Notes: a model not told the origin generated them from the letters alone. A stretch of DNA of 64,000 nt from UBA668 sp043721915 (GCA_043721915.1 JAYSPV010000005.1:62001-126000); one strand, 5' to 3'. Shown: positions 24,836 to 34,650, counted from the stretch's first letter. Made by a program: numbers and translations.

Positions 24836-26179
24836 TCAACCGTGGACGCGCGTGCCGGCCACCCACACGCAGGTGATGTCGGGCGATGCAGCCAACCGCA
24901 CGATCTTCTCGAACAGACGGACCTCGGTGTCGATGCCATCCCATCGGCGCAGGCCGCTGGGAGATGCCGTTGTGTCGACGACGAATGCATCGAACTGTCG
25001 GCCGACCTGGAACCGGCCGGCCGCGATCCCGAGCACGTCGGCTCCGCCCGCAGTCGCGAGATGAAAGGCCGTCGCGATGTCGAGCCGCGAGTCGGGCACA
25101 CCGCGGTGCAGGGCCGGCAACGTGGCATCGACGCCGTCCTCCAACATCCGCGAGACGGTCGCCGCCATCGCACATTGCGAGAGCAGGCCCGCCTGCGCCC
25201 CACCCGCGACATCCGTGCCGAGGCCCACCTTCACGCCGTGCGCCATCGCGCGGCGCGCCGGGAAGACTGCGTTGGCGAAGTAGGAGTTGGAGAGTGGGCA
25301 GTGGGCGACGCCGGCGCCCGCATGTGCGATCAGCCCGAAGTCGTCGTCTCCGAGGTGATCGCCATGGGCGAGCACCGTCCCGGTTCTCAGCAGCCCCATG
25401 TCGCGCAGCACGGTCGTATCGCTGCGCCCGTGGCGTTCCAGCACGTGCTGGTGTTCCCAATCCGACTCCGAGCAGTGGGTCTGCACCAGCACCCCGGTCC
25501 GCGCGGCCAGTGCGCCAAGGCCGGCCAGCAACTCGTCGGTGCAGGCGGGCACGAAGCGGGGCGTGATGATCGGCTGCACCAGCGCGCTCCCGGCGGCGGC
25601 ACGAACGACCTCGATCGAACGATGTGACGCCTCGACACCGGCGGCGGCGGACACGTCGCGATACCACTCCGGCGTTCCCTGCGGATGATCCATCGCTACT
25701 CGGCCGACGAACGCCCGTTGGCCGCTGCGTGCACACTGCTCGGCGAGCAGTTCGGTCGCCCGCTCGTGCAGCGACGAGAAGTACACGGTGGTGGTGGTGC
25801 CGTTCGCCAGCAGCGCCGGCACCATGTGCGCCCACACCTCGGCAGCGAAGGCAGGGTCGGCGTAACGCGCCTCGAGCGGGAACGTGTACTCGAACAACCA
25901 TCGTTCGAGGGTGATGTCGAGCCCGGTACCCAGCTGCGGCCACTGTGGCGCGTGGAGGTGCAGATCGACGAGGCCCGGCAGCAGCCGTTGGTCGGCCGAC
26001 AGCCGCAGCACGGTCGTCGCCTCGGCGAGCGCTGCGTCAGCTGCGGCCGATCCCTTCTGGTGGATCGCGGTGATCGTTCCATCGGCGCCGACCACGAGGG
26101 CAACGTCGGTGAGCACCTCCAGCACGGGTGTGGGCGCGTGATACGCGGTCCCCACCACCACCAACGGCGCGGGATTCAC
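24836..26179 (-). CDS. guaD: Guanine deaminase-type amidohydrolase
   Basis: A 447-residue metal-dependent amidohydrolase. It has PGLVDLHLHAPQ with the His74-x-His76 pair. The guanine deaminase signature follows: GLDITLERWLFEYTFPLEARY. Later metal/catalytic positions are QTHCSESDWEH, LAHGDHL and GLGTDVAGG. It should convert guanine to xanthine for purine salvage or nitrogen use. The GTG at 26179 was chosen because it lies 8 bp after the oleD stop. A TTG overlapping that stop is an alternative. Confidence 0.88.
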   Translation of the reverse strand: MNPAPLVVVGTAYHAPTPVLEVLTDVALVVGADGTITAIHQKGSAAADAALAEATTVLRLSADQRLLPGLVDLHLHAPQWPQLGTGLDITLERWLFEYTFPLEARYADPAFAAEVWAHMVPALLANGTTTTVYFSSLHERATELLAEQCARSGQRAFVGRVAMDHPQGTPEWYRDVSAAAGVEASHRSIEVVRAAAGSALVQPIITPRFVPACTDELLAGLGALAARTGVLVQTHCSESDWEHQHVLERHGRSDTTVLRDMGLLRTGTVLAHGDHLGDDDFGLIAHAGAGVAHCPLSNSYFANAVFPARRAMAHGVKVGLGTDVAGGAQAGLLSQCAMAATVSRMLEDGVDATLPALHRGVPDSRLDIATAFHLATAGGADVLGIAAGRFQVGRQFDAFVVDTTASPSGLRRWDGIDTEVRLFEKIVRLAASPDITCVWVAGTRVHG

Positions 26180-26187
26180 GACGTCAC

Positions 26188-27192
26188 TCAATTCTTGGTC
26201 AACTCGCGGTCGGCTGCGAACCACTGGCGGAGTCGCTCGAAGCCTTCATCGAGGCTGACGGTCGGCGCCCAGCCGAGCTCGTCACGCGCCGGGCGCGGAT
26301 CGAACCAGTGAGCGGTGCCGAGTTGCTCGGCGAGGAAGCGGGTGATCGGTGGCTCGTCGTCGCGCAGGCGCGGCCACAGCCGCTCGACCACCGAGCCGAC
26401 CCCGAGCGCGAACCGCAAGGGCACCTCACGCGGCACGAAGGGCACGCCGGCGGCGACGCAGATGCCCTCCAGCAACTCACGCACGGTGCGCGGCTCGCCG
26501 TTGGCGATGACGTACGCCCGGCCGGCACAGACGGAGCCGGGCCGCACCGCATCCAGTGACGCAACGAGGGCGTCGATCGCGTTGTCGATGTACGTGCTGT
26601 CGATCAGCGCGCTGCCGCTGCCCACGATCGCCAATCGGCCCGCCGCCGCACGCTCGACGATGCGACCCACCAGTTGGGTGTCACGAGGCCCCCAGACGAG
26701 GTGTGGTCGCACCGCCACAACCGCCAGATCCTCGCCGTTCGAGGCCAACGCGAGCCCCTCGGCCACCGCCTTGGACTCGGCGTAGAACGCTCCCTTGCGG
26801 CCCGTGACCGCCGGCTGTGCACCGGCTCCGACGAGCGCATCACCGGCGTGCGCGACCGACGGCGTGGAGACGTGAACGAACTGGGAGACTCCCGCGGCCC
26901 GGGCAGCTCGAAGCAGGTTCTCGGTCCCATCGACGTTGACCGATCGAAACTCGTCCCAGGTGCCCAGCACCCCGACACGGGCCGCGCCGTGCACGATCGC
27001 ATCGCATCCGGCGAGCGCTGCGATGACGGCGCTCTCGTCGCGAACATCACCCTGCGCCTGGCGCACTGCAGCGCCACCAGAGAAGGTGACCGCACGACGC
27101 TGCAGGCACACGACCTCGTCGCCGCGTGCAGCGAGCGCCACCGCCACGCTACCCATCAGCAGGCTGCCTGCGCCGGTGACGAGCACCTTCAT
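26188..27192 (-). CDS. oleD: OleD: 2-alkyl-3-ketoacid reductase (NADPH-dependent SDR)
   Basis: OleD reduces the beta-keto acid made by OleA to a beta-hydroxy acid in long-chain olefin biosynthesis. The 334-residue extended SDR has TGAGSLLMGSVA as NAD(P)-binding turn, VNVDGTENLLRAA, the catalytic Tyr-x3-Lys in FYAESKA, and DSTYIDNAIDA. Its ATG overlaps the oleBC stop (ATGA), so it is translated with oleA and oleBC. On its own it would be annotated only as a sterol dehydrogenase-like NAD-dependent epimerase; the operon gives the specific role. Confidence 0.9.
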   Translation of the reverse strand: MKVLVTGAGSLLMGSVAVALAARGDEVVCLQRRAVTFSGGAAVRQAQGDVRDESAVIAALAGCDAIVHGAARVGVLGTWDEFRSVNVDGTENLLRAARAAGVSQFVHVSTPSVAHAGDALVGAGAQPAVTGRKGAFYAESKAVAEGLALASNGEDLAVVAVRPHLVWGPRDTQLVGRIVERAAAGRLAIVGSGSALIDSTYIDNAIDALVASLDAVRPGSVCAGRAYVIANGEPRTVRELLEGICVAAGVPFVPREVPLRFALGVGSVVERLWPRLRDDEPPITRFLAEQLGTAHWFDPRPARDELGWAPTVSLDEGFERLRQWFAADRELTKN

Positions 27193-29690
27193 CGCGACGC
27201 CCCGGACAGCAGCCGTTCCATCGTGCGCCCGAGCGCCGTCCGATCGATCTTCGCGTTGTGGCGGATGTCCACCGGTAGGCCCGATGTGCACCACACGGCG
27301 GCGACGGCCTGGGGCGCCGCGGCGGCGCGAACTGCAGCCGCCAGCGCTGCGGGCGCCGCGCCGTCATCTCCTTGTACGGTCTCGAGCACGACCACCACCT
27401 GCTGCACCCCGACCGGGCCGATGGCCACCGCCGCAGCCCGCAGCACACCGGCGACCGACTCGGCCGCGATCTCCACCGGCACCGGAGCGACGGGGCCGGC
27501 GACGGTGTGGATCAGGTGCACCACGCGACCTTCGATCCACAGGTTGCCCGCGCCATCGAGGTGGCCGATGTCGCCGGTGCGATGCCACTGCCGACCCTCC
27601 ACCACCGGGCGGGCCAACTGCTGGGTGTGCCACAGCCGGTCGTACCCCGACGACATCCAGTCCGCGCTCACCACGACCTCCCCGGTGGCGCCGGCTGCCG
27701 CTGGCGACGGTGGTGCGGTGCCGTCGGCTGCCGCGATCATCACGTCGCAGCCGGCTACCGGCCGTCCGACGCACACTCCGCGACCATCGCCCACCGTGTC
27801 GCGCTCGGCGAGCGAGATGTCGGCGACAGGCAGTACCTCGGTCATCCCGTACGGGGTGTGCAGCGAGGCAAGCGGGCACAGCTGCGCCATCGCGCGCAGG
27901 GTCTGGATCGGCACCGGCGCCCCGGCCGACATGACCAGGCGCACCTTCGCCAACGCCGGGAGCGGGCCGCTGGCCGTGCGCACGACGTTTGCAAGGGCGG
28001 CCGGCGATGCAAAGACCATGGTCGCGTCGATCCGTCGACACGCGTCGTCGAGTTCGGTCGCCGTCAGCGTGCCGGGCGACGTGACCTCGTTGTCGGCAAG
28101 TCCGGTGCCGATGCCCAACGCCGGCCCGAACACCGCGAACGGCGCGAAGGCCGCCACGAATCGATCGTCGCCTGTGATGCCGTACAGCGAGCGCAGGGCA
28201 TCGCGCTGGGCCTGCAACTGCGCGTGGGTGTAGCGCACACCCTTGGCCGGCCCCGTGGCGCCCGATGTGAACACGACCACCGCAGGAGCGTCGCCGGCCG
28301 GGGCCGGGGCAGCGAGTGACGACAACCGCTCGACGGCCGGGGCGGCATGCAGCGAGGCGAGCGCGATGCGGTGCGCGCCCCGCGCCCAGCGCAGGGTCAC
28401 GGCAGCAGCCAAGGCCTTGCGCGGGCCGACCACGTGCGCCACCCTGGCCGACCGCACGGCCGCGCCGAGCCCGCGCAGGCCCAGCCCGCGGTCGGCAACG
28501 ACGGCAACGGCGCCGATGCGCCAGCACGCGTACACGACAGCGATGAGATCGATGCCGGGCGGCACCAGCACGGCGATGCGCTCGCCCGGCGCAACCCCCT
28601 GTGCACGCAGCCCACCGGCGAACGTCGCAACGCGAGCGGCGAAGTGGGCGTTGTCGATGGTCTCATCGGCGGCAGCATCACTGACGGCGATCGCTCCGGG
28701 CAGGCCCTCGTCGATCAGGCCCCACAGCGGCAACGAACCACCATCGTCCGCCTCGCCCGGAGCAGCGGCCTGGCCACCGGCGATGGCAGCTTCCACGAAC
28801 GGCGCGATCGACGTCTCCAACACCGTCAGATGGCCACCGCGGGCGATCCGATGCAGTTCGACGTCGCCGAACCTGGCCCGCAGGTCCTCGGCGAAGTCGT
28901 CGTCGAACACCGGGTCGCGCGAACCCCACACCAGTCGCACGGGCATCCGCAGGGAGGGCAACGCCGCGGCGACCGCGGCGATGTCGGCCGCCGACGGGTG
29001 GCGATCGTCGAAGGGCACGTCGGCCACGAAGCCGGCGACAGCGTCGCGCCTCGCGGCGCCACGGTACGGCGCGGCCAGCGCCCTGCGCTGCAGCCGGGAG
29101 AGCCCCAGCCCGGGCAGGAACGGCGTGCCGCGGACGAACAGCGGCGTCGTGCGCGTGGTGAGCCGGTGCACGCCGGTGGCGGCGGCGAGCTTGATCAGCC
29201 ACGGTGCGCGCCGCCCGGCAGGCACGGCGATGCCGGTGTTGGAGAGCACCATGCCGGCCACCCGATCGGTATGCGCGACGCCATACCCCATCGCGATCGC
29301 GCCTCCCCAGTCCTGCGCCACCAGCCACACGGGTCCTTGCACGTCCATCGCGCGCAGCAGGTCGTCGATGTCGCGCACGCGATCGCGGTACGGCCGTGGC
29401 CCGATGCGTTCGCTCCAGCCCATCGACAGCTGGTCGGGCGCGATCACGCGGTGGGCGGGCGCGAGCTCCGCCAGCAGCCGCGACCAGAGGAACGACCACG
29501 TCGGGTTGCCGTGCAGGCACACGACGGTTGCACCGCCGGCGCCGACCGCCGCACGGTCGAGCACGTGCCAACGATGCACATCTCCGTCGTGGCTGGGCAC
29601 GTCGATCGTTCGCGACCACTCCGGCTGCAGCCCGTACGCCGCCAGCTCCGGCACGTCGTGCGTGGGAGCGGCCGGCGCCGGTGCGTTCAC
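27189..29690 (-). CDS. oleBC: OleBC fusion: beta-lactone decarboxylase plus beta-lactone synthetase
   Basis: An 833-residue fusion. The N-terminal OleB part (about 1-300) is a haloalkane-dehalogenase-like alpha/beta hydrolase with HGNPTW (60-65), nucleophile Asp127 in AQDWGG and a late RGGHLTVLE histidine. It decarboxylates a cis-beta-lactone to the olefin. The C-terminal OleC part (about 310-833) is an AMP-forming ANL enzyme with FTSGATGPAKGV near residue 473 and YGMTE, and makes the beta-lactone from the beta-hydroxy acid. Fused OleBC proteins are established in several actinobacteria. The GTG start overlaps the oleA stop (GTGA). Confidence 0.93.
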   Translation of the reverse strand: MNAPAPAAPTHDVPELAAYGLQPEWSRTIDVPSHDGDVHRWHVLDRAAVGAGGATVVCLHGNPTWSFLWSRLLAELAPAHRVIAPDQLSMGWSERIGPRPYRDRVRDIDDLLRAMDVQGPVWLVAQDWGGAIAMGYGVAHTDRVAGMVLSNTGIAVPAGRRAPWLIKLAAATGVHRLTTRTTPLFVRGTPFLPGLGLSRLQRRALAAPYRGAARRDAVAGFVADVPFDDRHPSAADIAAVAAALPSLRMPVRLVWGSRDPVFDDDFAEDLRARFGDVELHRIARGGHLTVLETSIAPFVEAAIAGGQAAAPGEADDGGSLPLWGLIDEGLPGAIAVSDAAADETIDNAHFAARVATFAGGLRAQGVAPGERIAVLVPPGIDLIAVVYACWRIGAVAVVADRGLGLRGLGAAVRSARVAHVVGPRKALAAAVTLRWARGAHRIALASLHAAPAVERLSSLAAPAPAGDAPAVVVFTSGATGPAKGVRYTHAQLQAQRDALRSLYGITGDDRFVAAFAPFAVFGPALGIGTGLADNEVTSPGTLTATELDDACRRIDATMVFASPAALANVVRTASGPLPALAKVRLVMSAGAPVPIQTLRAMAQLCPLASLHTPYGMTEVLPVADISLAERDTVGDGRGVCVGRPVAGCDVMIAAADGTAPPSPAAAGATGEVVVSADWMSSGYDRLWHTQQLARPVVEGRQWHRTGDIGHLDGAGNLWIEGRVVHLIHTVAGPVAPVPVEIAAESVAGVLRAAAVAIGPVGVQQVVVVLETVQGDDGAAPAALAAAVRAAAAPQAVAAVWCTSGLPVDIRHNAKIDRTALGRTMERLLSGASR

Positions 29691-30718
29691 CAGACGATCT
29701 CGGTGGCGCTGGTGTTGAGCCCCGATCCGATGCCGAGGCACAGCACGCGCTGGCCAGGCTGGATCTGGTCCTGTACGCCGGCAAGAGTGATCGGCACAGA
29801 GGCCGGGCCGACGTTGCCGAACTTCGGGTAGGTGAGCGGCGCCTTCGACTGATCGATACCCAAGCGCTCGCAGAGCATGGTGGTGTGCACCTTGCTGACC
29901 TGGTGGAGGATGTACCAGTCGAGGCCACCTGCCCAGCCGAACTCGTCGGTGACGGACATCTCGGCCCACGCCTCGGCGGCGAGGTCGAGGCCGGCGACCA
30001 ACAGGCTGTGGGTGTCGGTGGTCATCCGGTCGAGGCTGCCGATGCAGAGCTCGTTGTGCTGCGTGGCCGCACGCCCGATACTGCCGACGAGCCGGTGAGC
30101 CTCGGGGTGACGGTCGGTGCGGGCCAGCACCATCGCCGCGGCGCCGGAGCCGAGGGTCAACGAGGCGAACTCGGCGAACACCTCGCCGGCGGTCGTCTCG
30201 GGCCGGCGCAGGCGCTCGAGCGTGGTCTCCTGGGTGTAGCGGCTGCCTTCGCCATCCACGATCAGCGCGTAGTCGATGGCACCGGTGTCGAGCATCGATG
30301 CGGCAACGCTGATGGCGTTGCCGAAGCCGAGGCACGCATTGCCGATGTCGAAGTTCACGCACGACGATGACAGGCCGAGCTGGTGGTGCACGGCGCAGGC
30401 GACCGAGGGCTCGAGGTTGTCCTTGCAGACCGAGGTGGAGATGAGGATGCCGATCTGCGCCGGGTCGATGCCGGCACGCTCGATCGCTGCACGCCCGGCC
30501 ATCGCAGCGGCATCGGCGAACGACACTCCGTCGTCCCACCAGCGACGCTCCTCGATACCGGCGAGACCGGCGAGCAACCCGGGGCGCAACCCGTTGCGCT
30601 GGTACGTGTCGGCGAGTTGCTCGTCGATCCAGTCCGACGTGATCACCCGTGGAGCCTCGACCGCTGCAACACTCAGGATTCCACTGTGTTGGTGCCGGAA
30701 CACCGAGTTTCCACTCAT
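29687..30718 (-). CDS. oleA: OleA: head-to-head acyl-CoA condensing thiolase
   Basis: OleA joins two fatty acyl-CoAs by non-decarboxylative Claisen condensation to a 2-alkyl-3-ketoacid, the committed step to long-chain olefins. The 343-residue KAS III-like fold has the catalytic Cys129 in IGNACLGF, His in HQVSKVH, and Glu103 in NLEPS. Glu103 lies 26 residues before the cysteine, matching my recollection of Xanthomonas OleA Cys143/Glu117. An AGAAGG ribosome site precedes the ATG. It heads the oleA-oleBC-oleD operon, and the 163-bp upstream gap holds a palindromic site. Confidence 0.93.
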   Translation of the reverse strand: MSGNSVFRHQHSGILSVAAVEAPRVITSDWIDEQLADTYQRNGLRPGLLAGLAGIEERRWWDDGVSFADAAAMAGRAAIERAGIDPAQIGILISTSVCKDNLEPSVACAVHHQLGLSSSCVNFDIGNACLGFGNAISVAASMLDTGAIDYALIVDGEGSRYTQETTLERLRRPETTAGEVFAEFASLTLGSGAAAMVLARTDRHPEAHRLVGSIGRAATQHNELCIGSLDRMTTDTHSLLVAGLDLAAEAWAEMSVTDEFGWAGGLDWYILHQVSKVHTTMLCERLGIDQSKAPLTYPKFGNVGPASVPITLAGVQDQIQPGQRVLCLGIGSGLNTSATEIVW

Positions 30719-30798
30719 CTGTAGCCTTCTGTCGATCAGGTGTGCAGGCTAGTGAGTGCGGCTCGGGATGCCTCACGTCTGGTCGCAGCGGCCCAACC

Positions 30799-30849
30799 GT
30801 GAATTCAATGGTCGCGGCGTCGGCTTCTGTGAATTCACAGTTGCGACCA
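30799..30849. promoter_or_regulatory. Nested palindromic site upstream of oleA
   Basis: A perfect 14-bp palindrome CTGTGAATTCACAG (30827-30840) lies inside a larger inverted repeat TGGTCGC (30809-30815) / GCGACCA (30843-30849). A second GTGAATTCA half occurs at 30799-30807. The AT-rich GAATTC cores stand out in GC-rich DNA. It sits between the oleA start and the end of the formamidase-like gene. A dimeric repressor operator for the ole operon is the likeliest reading; a terminator of something upstream is less likely as no T-run follows. Confidence 0.4.
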
Positions 30850-30881
30850 CAAGCATGTGGAGGGCCAGCAACGTGCGGGGC

Positions 30882-32390
30882 TCAACCCAGGCGGTCGAGG
30901 ATGTTGGCGGTGATCCGTTCCACCTGCGGGTCGCGGCCGGCGAGACCGTGCGCCCAGTCGGTGCTGCCGGAGGTGACGACGGTGCCGCCCGCCGCGGACG
31001 TGTAGCTGCCCAGCACGGCATGGCCGTGGGCAATCCGTTCCACCGCAGCGGCGTCGCGGGTGCCGAACAGGCGTGCCGCGATGAACTCGTCCTCAGCCGG
31101 TTCGTGCGGCTTGGGTGGCCGGGCGGCAGTAGTGCGGGTGAAGTGCGCGGCCGGGGCGGTGCCGATGATCTCGAAGGTGGCCGGAGTGCCGTCCTCCCCC
31201 GTCGCGTACGGCAGCCCGTCGCGATATGTGAACGCGCAGCCGTCGCACTCGTAGCCGACGATCGTCGCCGCTGCGCCCAGCACGTCGCCGTAACCGAGGC
31301 CGGTGCCCTCGAACAGCCAGTGGTCGGCGCGATGGACGGTGTAGCCACCAGCGCCGCTGGTGACCCGCTTGCCGATGCGGTGGTAGCCACCGCGACTGAA
31401 GCTGACCCCGGTCATGTGGTTCTCCGGGCGGCCGATCAGGTGGTCGCTCCAGATGCTGGTGAGCTCGCTCAGCCGCTCGGTGTCGTACACCGGGTCGTTC
31501 TTGAACTGGCCCTTGTAGCCGACCATGCGGGTGGCCGCGCCGGTGGCGTCGCGATCCTCCATCCGCACCTGCCAGAACGCGGTGTTGCCGCTGAAGAACG
31601 CAGCATTGCCACCGGCGGCGATGAACGCCTCCACCGTGTCGCGCATCGGCCCCGACCAGTACTCGTCGTGACCGACGGACAACACCAGCCGCTTGCCGGC
31701 CAGCAGGTCGGGATGATCCTCGAGATCTGCGTTCGTGCACACGTCGATCGCGTAGCCCGCACCCTCGGCCCACTGCACGAAGGGGAGCTCCCAATCCGGC
31801 CAACCTGCCGAGCCGGCATAGGGCGACAGCTTGTGCTGGCGCAGGTACCCGACGTGGGTGTTCATGTCCGGGTCGGGCGGGTTGGTGGTGGTGACCCGGC
31901 GGCCCGCGCCCGGCGGCTTGAACAGGTAGCCGCGCGCCATCGGCCGTTCCAGGCTCGATGTCGTCGCGCCGGTGTACAGGTTGTTGCCGCCGAAATCGTT
32001 GTACGCGTACCAGGTGTTGGTGGCGAGCGCGAGCAGGATCGTGTTGGGTGAGTCGGCCGGCGGGCGCAGCACGAAGAACGCGTGGTCGCGTCGCTGCTTG
32101 CCGTCGACGTCGATGGTGAGCACCACCTCGTAGTAGCCCGAGCGCCACGCCGGCTCGGCGGTGACGGTGGTCGCTGCCGGCCAGTCGCAACCCTGCTCGT
32201 ACGCCTTCGCAGGCACAGGATGGTCGCCCGCCTCGACCGTGCCCGACCAGACGACCTCACGCCGATGGCCGACACGGACGATCTCCACGTGCACATCGCG
32301 GCCACCCGCCGAGGAGAGGTGCAACGACACGACACCGGAGGGCCCGATCGAAGGCGGCCAGCAGTACCCGGAAACAGTCTCGAACGGCAT
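30882..32390 (-). CDS. N,N-dimethylformamidase large-subunit-like protein
   Basis: The 502-residue product matches the C-terminal domain family of N,N-dimethylformamidase beta subunits: ATNTWYAYNDFGGNNLYTG, then VLSVGHDEYWSGPMRDTVEAFIAAGGNAAFFSGNT in pieces, then GVSFSRGGYHRIG. The N-terminal ~130 residues form a beta-rich domain. No signal peptide is evident. Members act on amides or are of unknown role; the iron-binding Tyr/Glu set could not be verified by eye. The start MPFETVSGY leaves only 37 bp to the divergent MFS gene, so both promoters must overlap. Confidence 0.8.
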   Translation of the reverse strand: MPFETVSGYCWPPSIGPSGVVSLHLSSAGGRDVHVEIVRVGHRREVVWSGTVEAGDHPVPAKAYEQGCDWPAATTVTAEPAWRSGYYEVVLTIDVDGKQRRDHAFFVLRPPADSPNTILLALATNTWYAYNDFGGNNLYTGATTSSLERPMARGYLFKPPGAGRRVTTTNPPDPDMNTHVGYLRQHKLSPYAGSAGWPDWELPFVQWAEGAGYAIDVCTNADLEDHPDLLAGKRLVLSVGHDEYWSGPMRDTVEAFIAAGGNAAFFSGNTAFWQVRMEDRDATGAATRMVGYKGQFKNDPVYDTERLSELTSIWSDHLIGRPENHMTGVSFSRGGYHRIGKRVTSGAGGYTVHRADHWLFEGTGLGYGDVLGAAATIVGYECDGCAFTYRDGLPYATGEDGTPATFEIIGTAPAAHFTRTTAARPPKPHEPAEDEFIAARLFGTRDAAAVERIAHGHAVLGSYTSAAGGTVVTSGSTDWAHGLAGRDPQVERITANILDRLG

Positions 32391-32427
32391 CGGACCAGCG
32401 TGCCACACCGCCCGGTACCGTGGACAC

Positions 32428-33678
32428 GTGGCGCTCACCGATCCCCTTCTCGACGATTCGGCCACTGCGCCATCGTCGAGAGGCGAGGCCACCGGCCGCG
32501 AGTTCATCCTGCTGGTCACCGCGCTGATGGCCACCACGGCTCTGGGCATCGACCTGATGCTGCCGGCGTTCTCCGACATGCGCCAGGAGTTCGCGATGGC
32601 GCCCGACTCCACGCAGGTCACCTGGATCATCACCGCCTACTTCCTCGGCATGGCGGTCGGGCCGTGGCTGTACGGCCCTGCCTCCGACAGGTTCGGGAGG
32701 CGAACGCCGCTACTGGCCGGCCTTGCCCTCTACGCCGCCGCCGCCGTTACGGCCGCCGTTGCACCGTCGTGGCAGCTGATCGTGATCGCCCGCTTCGTAT
32801 GGGGTGTCGGGGCTTCCGGGCCGCGAACGCTGAGCGTCGCGATGATCCGCGATCGCTACGAAGGCGATGCGATGGCGCGGTTGATGTCGATGGTGATGGC
32901 CATCTTCCTGCTGGTGCCGATCGCTGCTCCGGGTTTCGGCGCCGGGCTGATCGCGCTGCTGCCATGGCGCGCCGTGTTCTGGTTCCCGGCCCTCGTTGCA
33001 GTGCTGCTGATGTTCTGGTCGCGGCGGCTGCCCGAGACGCTGCCGCCCGAGCGGCGCCGGCCGTTCACCTGGCGGTCGGTCGGGCAGGCCGGCCGCGAGG
33101 TCGTCACCCACCGCCAGACGATGGCACTGACGATCGCGATGACCTTCCTGTTCGGCGTGATGAGCGTGTTCCTCGGCAGCTCCGAGGTGATCGTCGAAGA
33201 CGTCTACGACTACGGCGCATGGTTCCCGCTGTTCTTCGGTGTGGTCGCGGTGTTCCTCGCGATCAACTCGTTGAACAACGCACGCCTGGTCGGGCGCCTC
33301 GGCGTCGTGCGATTGGTGCGGCTGCAGGCAACCATGGGCGTGGGCATCGCCGCCGTGTTCGTCGGGGTGTCGTTCCTGCACGGCGGCCGGCCGAACTTCT
33401 GGGTGTTCACGATCATGCTGTGCGTGCTGCTGCCGCTGGTGCAGGGCCTCAGCCCCAACTCGAACACGTTGGCGATGGGCCCGGTCCCGCACGTCGCCGG
33501 CACCGCCTCGTCGATCATCGCCACGATCACGTCGGCGGGCGGGGCACTCCTCGGCGCCGTTGCTTCCGACGCGTTCGACGGCACCGTCCGCCCCTTCGCG
33601 ATGTTCATCCTCGGCTACGTCGTGGTTGCGGCAGCCTTCGTGTTGTGGGGCACGGCCCCGCGTCGTTCCGCCCGCTGA
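32428..33678 (+). CDS. MFS multidrug exporter (Bcr/CflA, DHA1 family)
   Basis: A 416-residue, 12-helix transporter. It begins with a short hydrophilic tail and then helix 1 ending in GIDLMLPAFSDMRQEF. Motif A reads YGPASDRFGRRTPLL, and the family motif around RFVWGVGASGPRTLSVAMIRD is present. This proton-antiport family exports drugs, sulfonamides or cysteine. The GTG start lies 37 bp from the divergent formamidase-like gene. The gene is convergent with the surface-protein operon, with only 12 bp between stops. Confidence 0.9.
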   Translation: MALTDPLLDDSATAPSSRGEATGREFILLVTALMATTALGIDLMLPAFSDMRQEFAMAPDSTQVTWIITAYFLGMAVGPWLYGPASDRFGRRTPLLAGLALYAAAAVTAAVAPSWQLIVIARFVWGVGASGPRTLSVAMIRDRYEGDAMARLMSMVMAIFLLVPIAAPGFGAGLIALLPWRAVFWFPALVAVLLMFWSRRLPETLPPERRRPFTWRSVGQAGREVVTHRQTMALTIAMTFLFGVMSVFLGSSEVIVEDVYDYGAWFPLFFGVVAVFLAINSLNNARLVGRLGVVRLVRLQATMGVGIAAVFVGVSFLHGGRPNFWVFTIMLCVLLPLVQGLSPNSNTLAMGPVPHVAGTASSIIATITSAGGALLGAVASDAFDGTVRPFAMFILGYVVVAAAFVLWGTAPRRSAR

Positions 33679-33690
33679 CAGTCCGGCGGG

Positions 33691-34650
33691 TCAGACGCCA
33701 GAGGTGACCAGTTCGCTCTCACCCGCGTGCTCGGCCGTTGCGAATGCGAGCGCAGCCGCCTCGTGAGCGCGGCGCGTCTCCCGTCGAGCGCGCCGGCGCA
33801 TCACGAAGCGAATGGCCAACACGAACATGTCGACGATGAGGAACATCACCAGCAGAATCAGCAGCAGCGGTCGCTGACGAGTCGTGTCCGTGGCATTCAC
33901 CGTTGCTCCTGCCCCCGACACGGCAACCCGCCACTCGATCGAGCCGAGCGACGGGCCGGGCACCTCCGCGGTGACGACCTGCTCCCATGTCTGACCGGGC
34001 TTGATCTCGCCCGCGTCGTCGAGCGCGAGTGAAGCCAGCTGGTCGTTGTCACGCACTGCCGCCCCCGAGAGCACGATCTGACCGAACGGCACGGTCGACC
34101 TGTTGAGCACCCTGACCGTGACCTGATACAACGTCGGGCCGCCGATGCTCGCCCGTGCCCGCTCGAACACCCCGGGTGGCGCCGGTTCCGCTTCGATCGT
34201 GACAACCAGCGGATCCTTCACGCTGGGGCCGTCCACGACCGGCGCCGTCGGGTGCCCGATGATCTCGATCGCTGTCGTCGCGATCTCGTCGTTGAGCCGG
34301 CTGGACACTCTGATCACACACGGGCACGGCACCGGCGGCACCGCCACCGGGATGCCGATCAGCGTCGACGTGCCGTCCGTGTCGAGCTTCAGTCCTTCGC
34401 TGGCGAACATGTTGCAATCGGTCGAGCCTCGACGGGCTTCGTTCCCGCACACCGAGATCGTCACGTTCAGCGAGCGGAAGCCGTCGATCGTGATCGCCAC
34501 GCGTTCGTCGGGTTTGATTCTCGTGCGGTCCAGCTTCACGCTCGGACCGGTGAGGGTGGCCACTGCGGCCGTCGCCGCCGCGAGCGCGGCCGCCAGCACG
34601 AGGACGAACACCGCGAGGATCCGCAGAAGGCGCGCTGGACGGCTTCTCAC
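33691..34650 (-). CDS. Secreted surface protein with neocarzinostatin-like domain and C-terminal TM anchor
   Basis: A 319-residue protein. It has an N-terminal Arg/Ala signal peptide (about 1-30). A first beta-rich domain (about 35-130) shows ISVCGNEA, DCNMFA and PCPCVIRV, the cysteine pattern of neocarzinostatin/macromomycin-like domains. A second Ig-like domain (VTVRVLNRSTVPFGQIVLSG, near 175-255) follows, then one TM helix (LLLILLVMFLIVDMFVLAI) and a basic cytoplasmic tail. Last gene of the long operon; its ATG overlaps the stop of the DUF916-like gene. The two probably form one surface unit. Confidence 0.7.
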   Translation of the reverse strand: MRSRPARLLRILAVFVLVLAAALAAATAAVATLTGPSVKLDRTRIKPDERVAITIDGFRSLNVTISVCGNEARRGSTDCNMFASEGLKLDTDGTSTLIGIPVAVPPVPCPCVIRVSSRLNDEIATTAIEIIGHPTAPVVDGPSVKDPLVVTIEAEPAPPGVFERARASIGGPTLYQVTVRVLNRSTVPFGQIVLSGAAVRDNDQLASLALDDAGEIKPGQTWEQVVTAEVPGPSLGSIEWRVAVSGAGATVNATDTTRQRPLLLILLVMFLIVDMFVLAIRFVMRRRARRETRRAHEAAALAFATAEHAGESELVTSGV

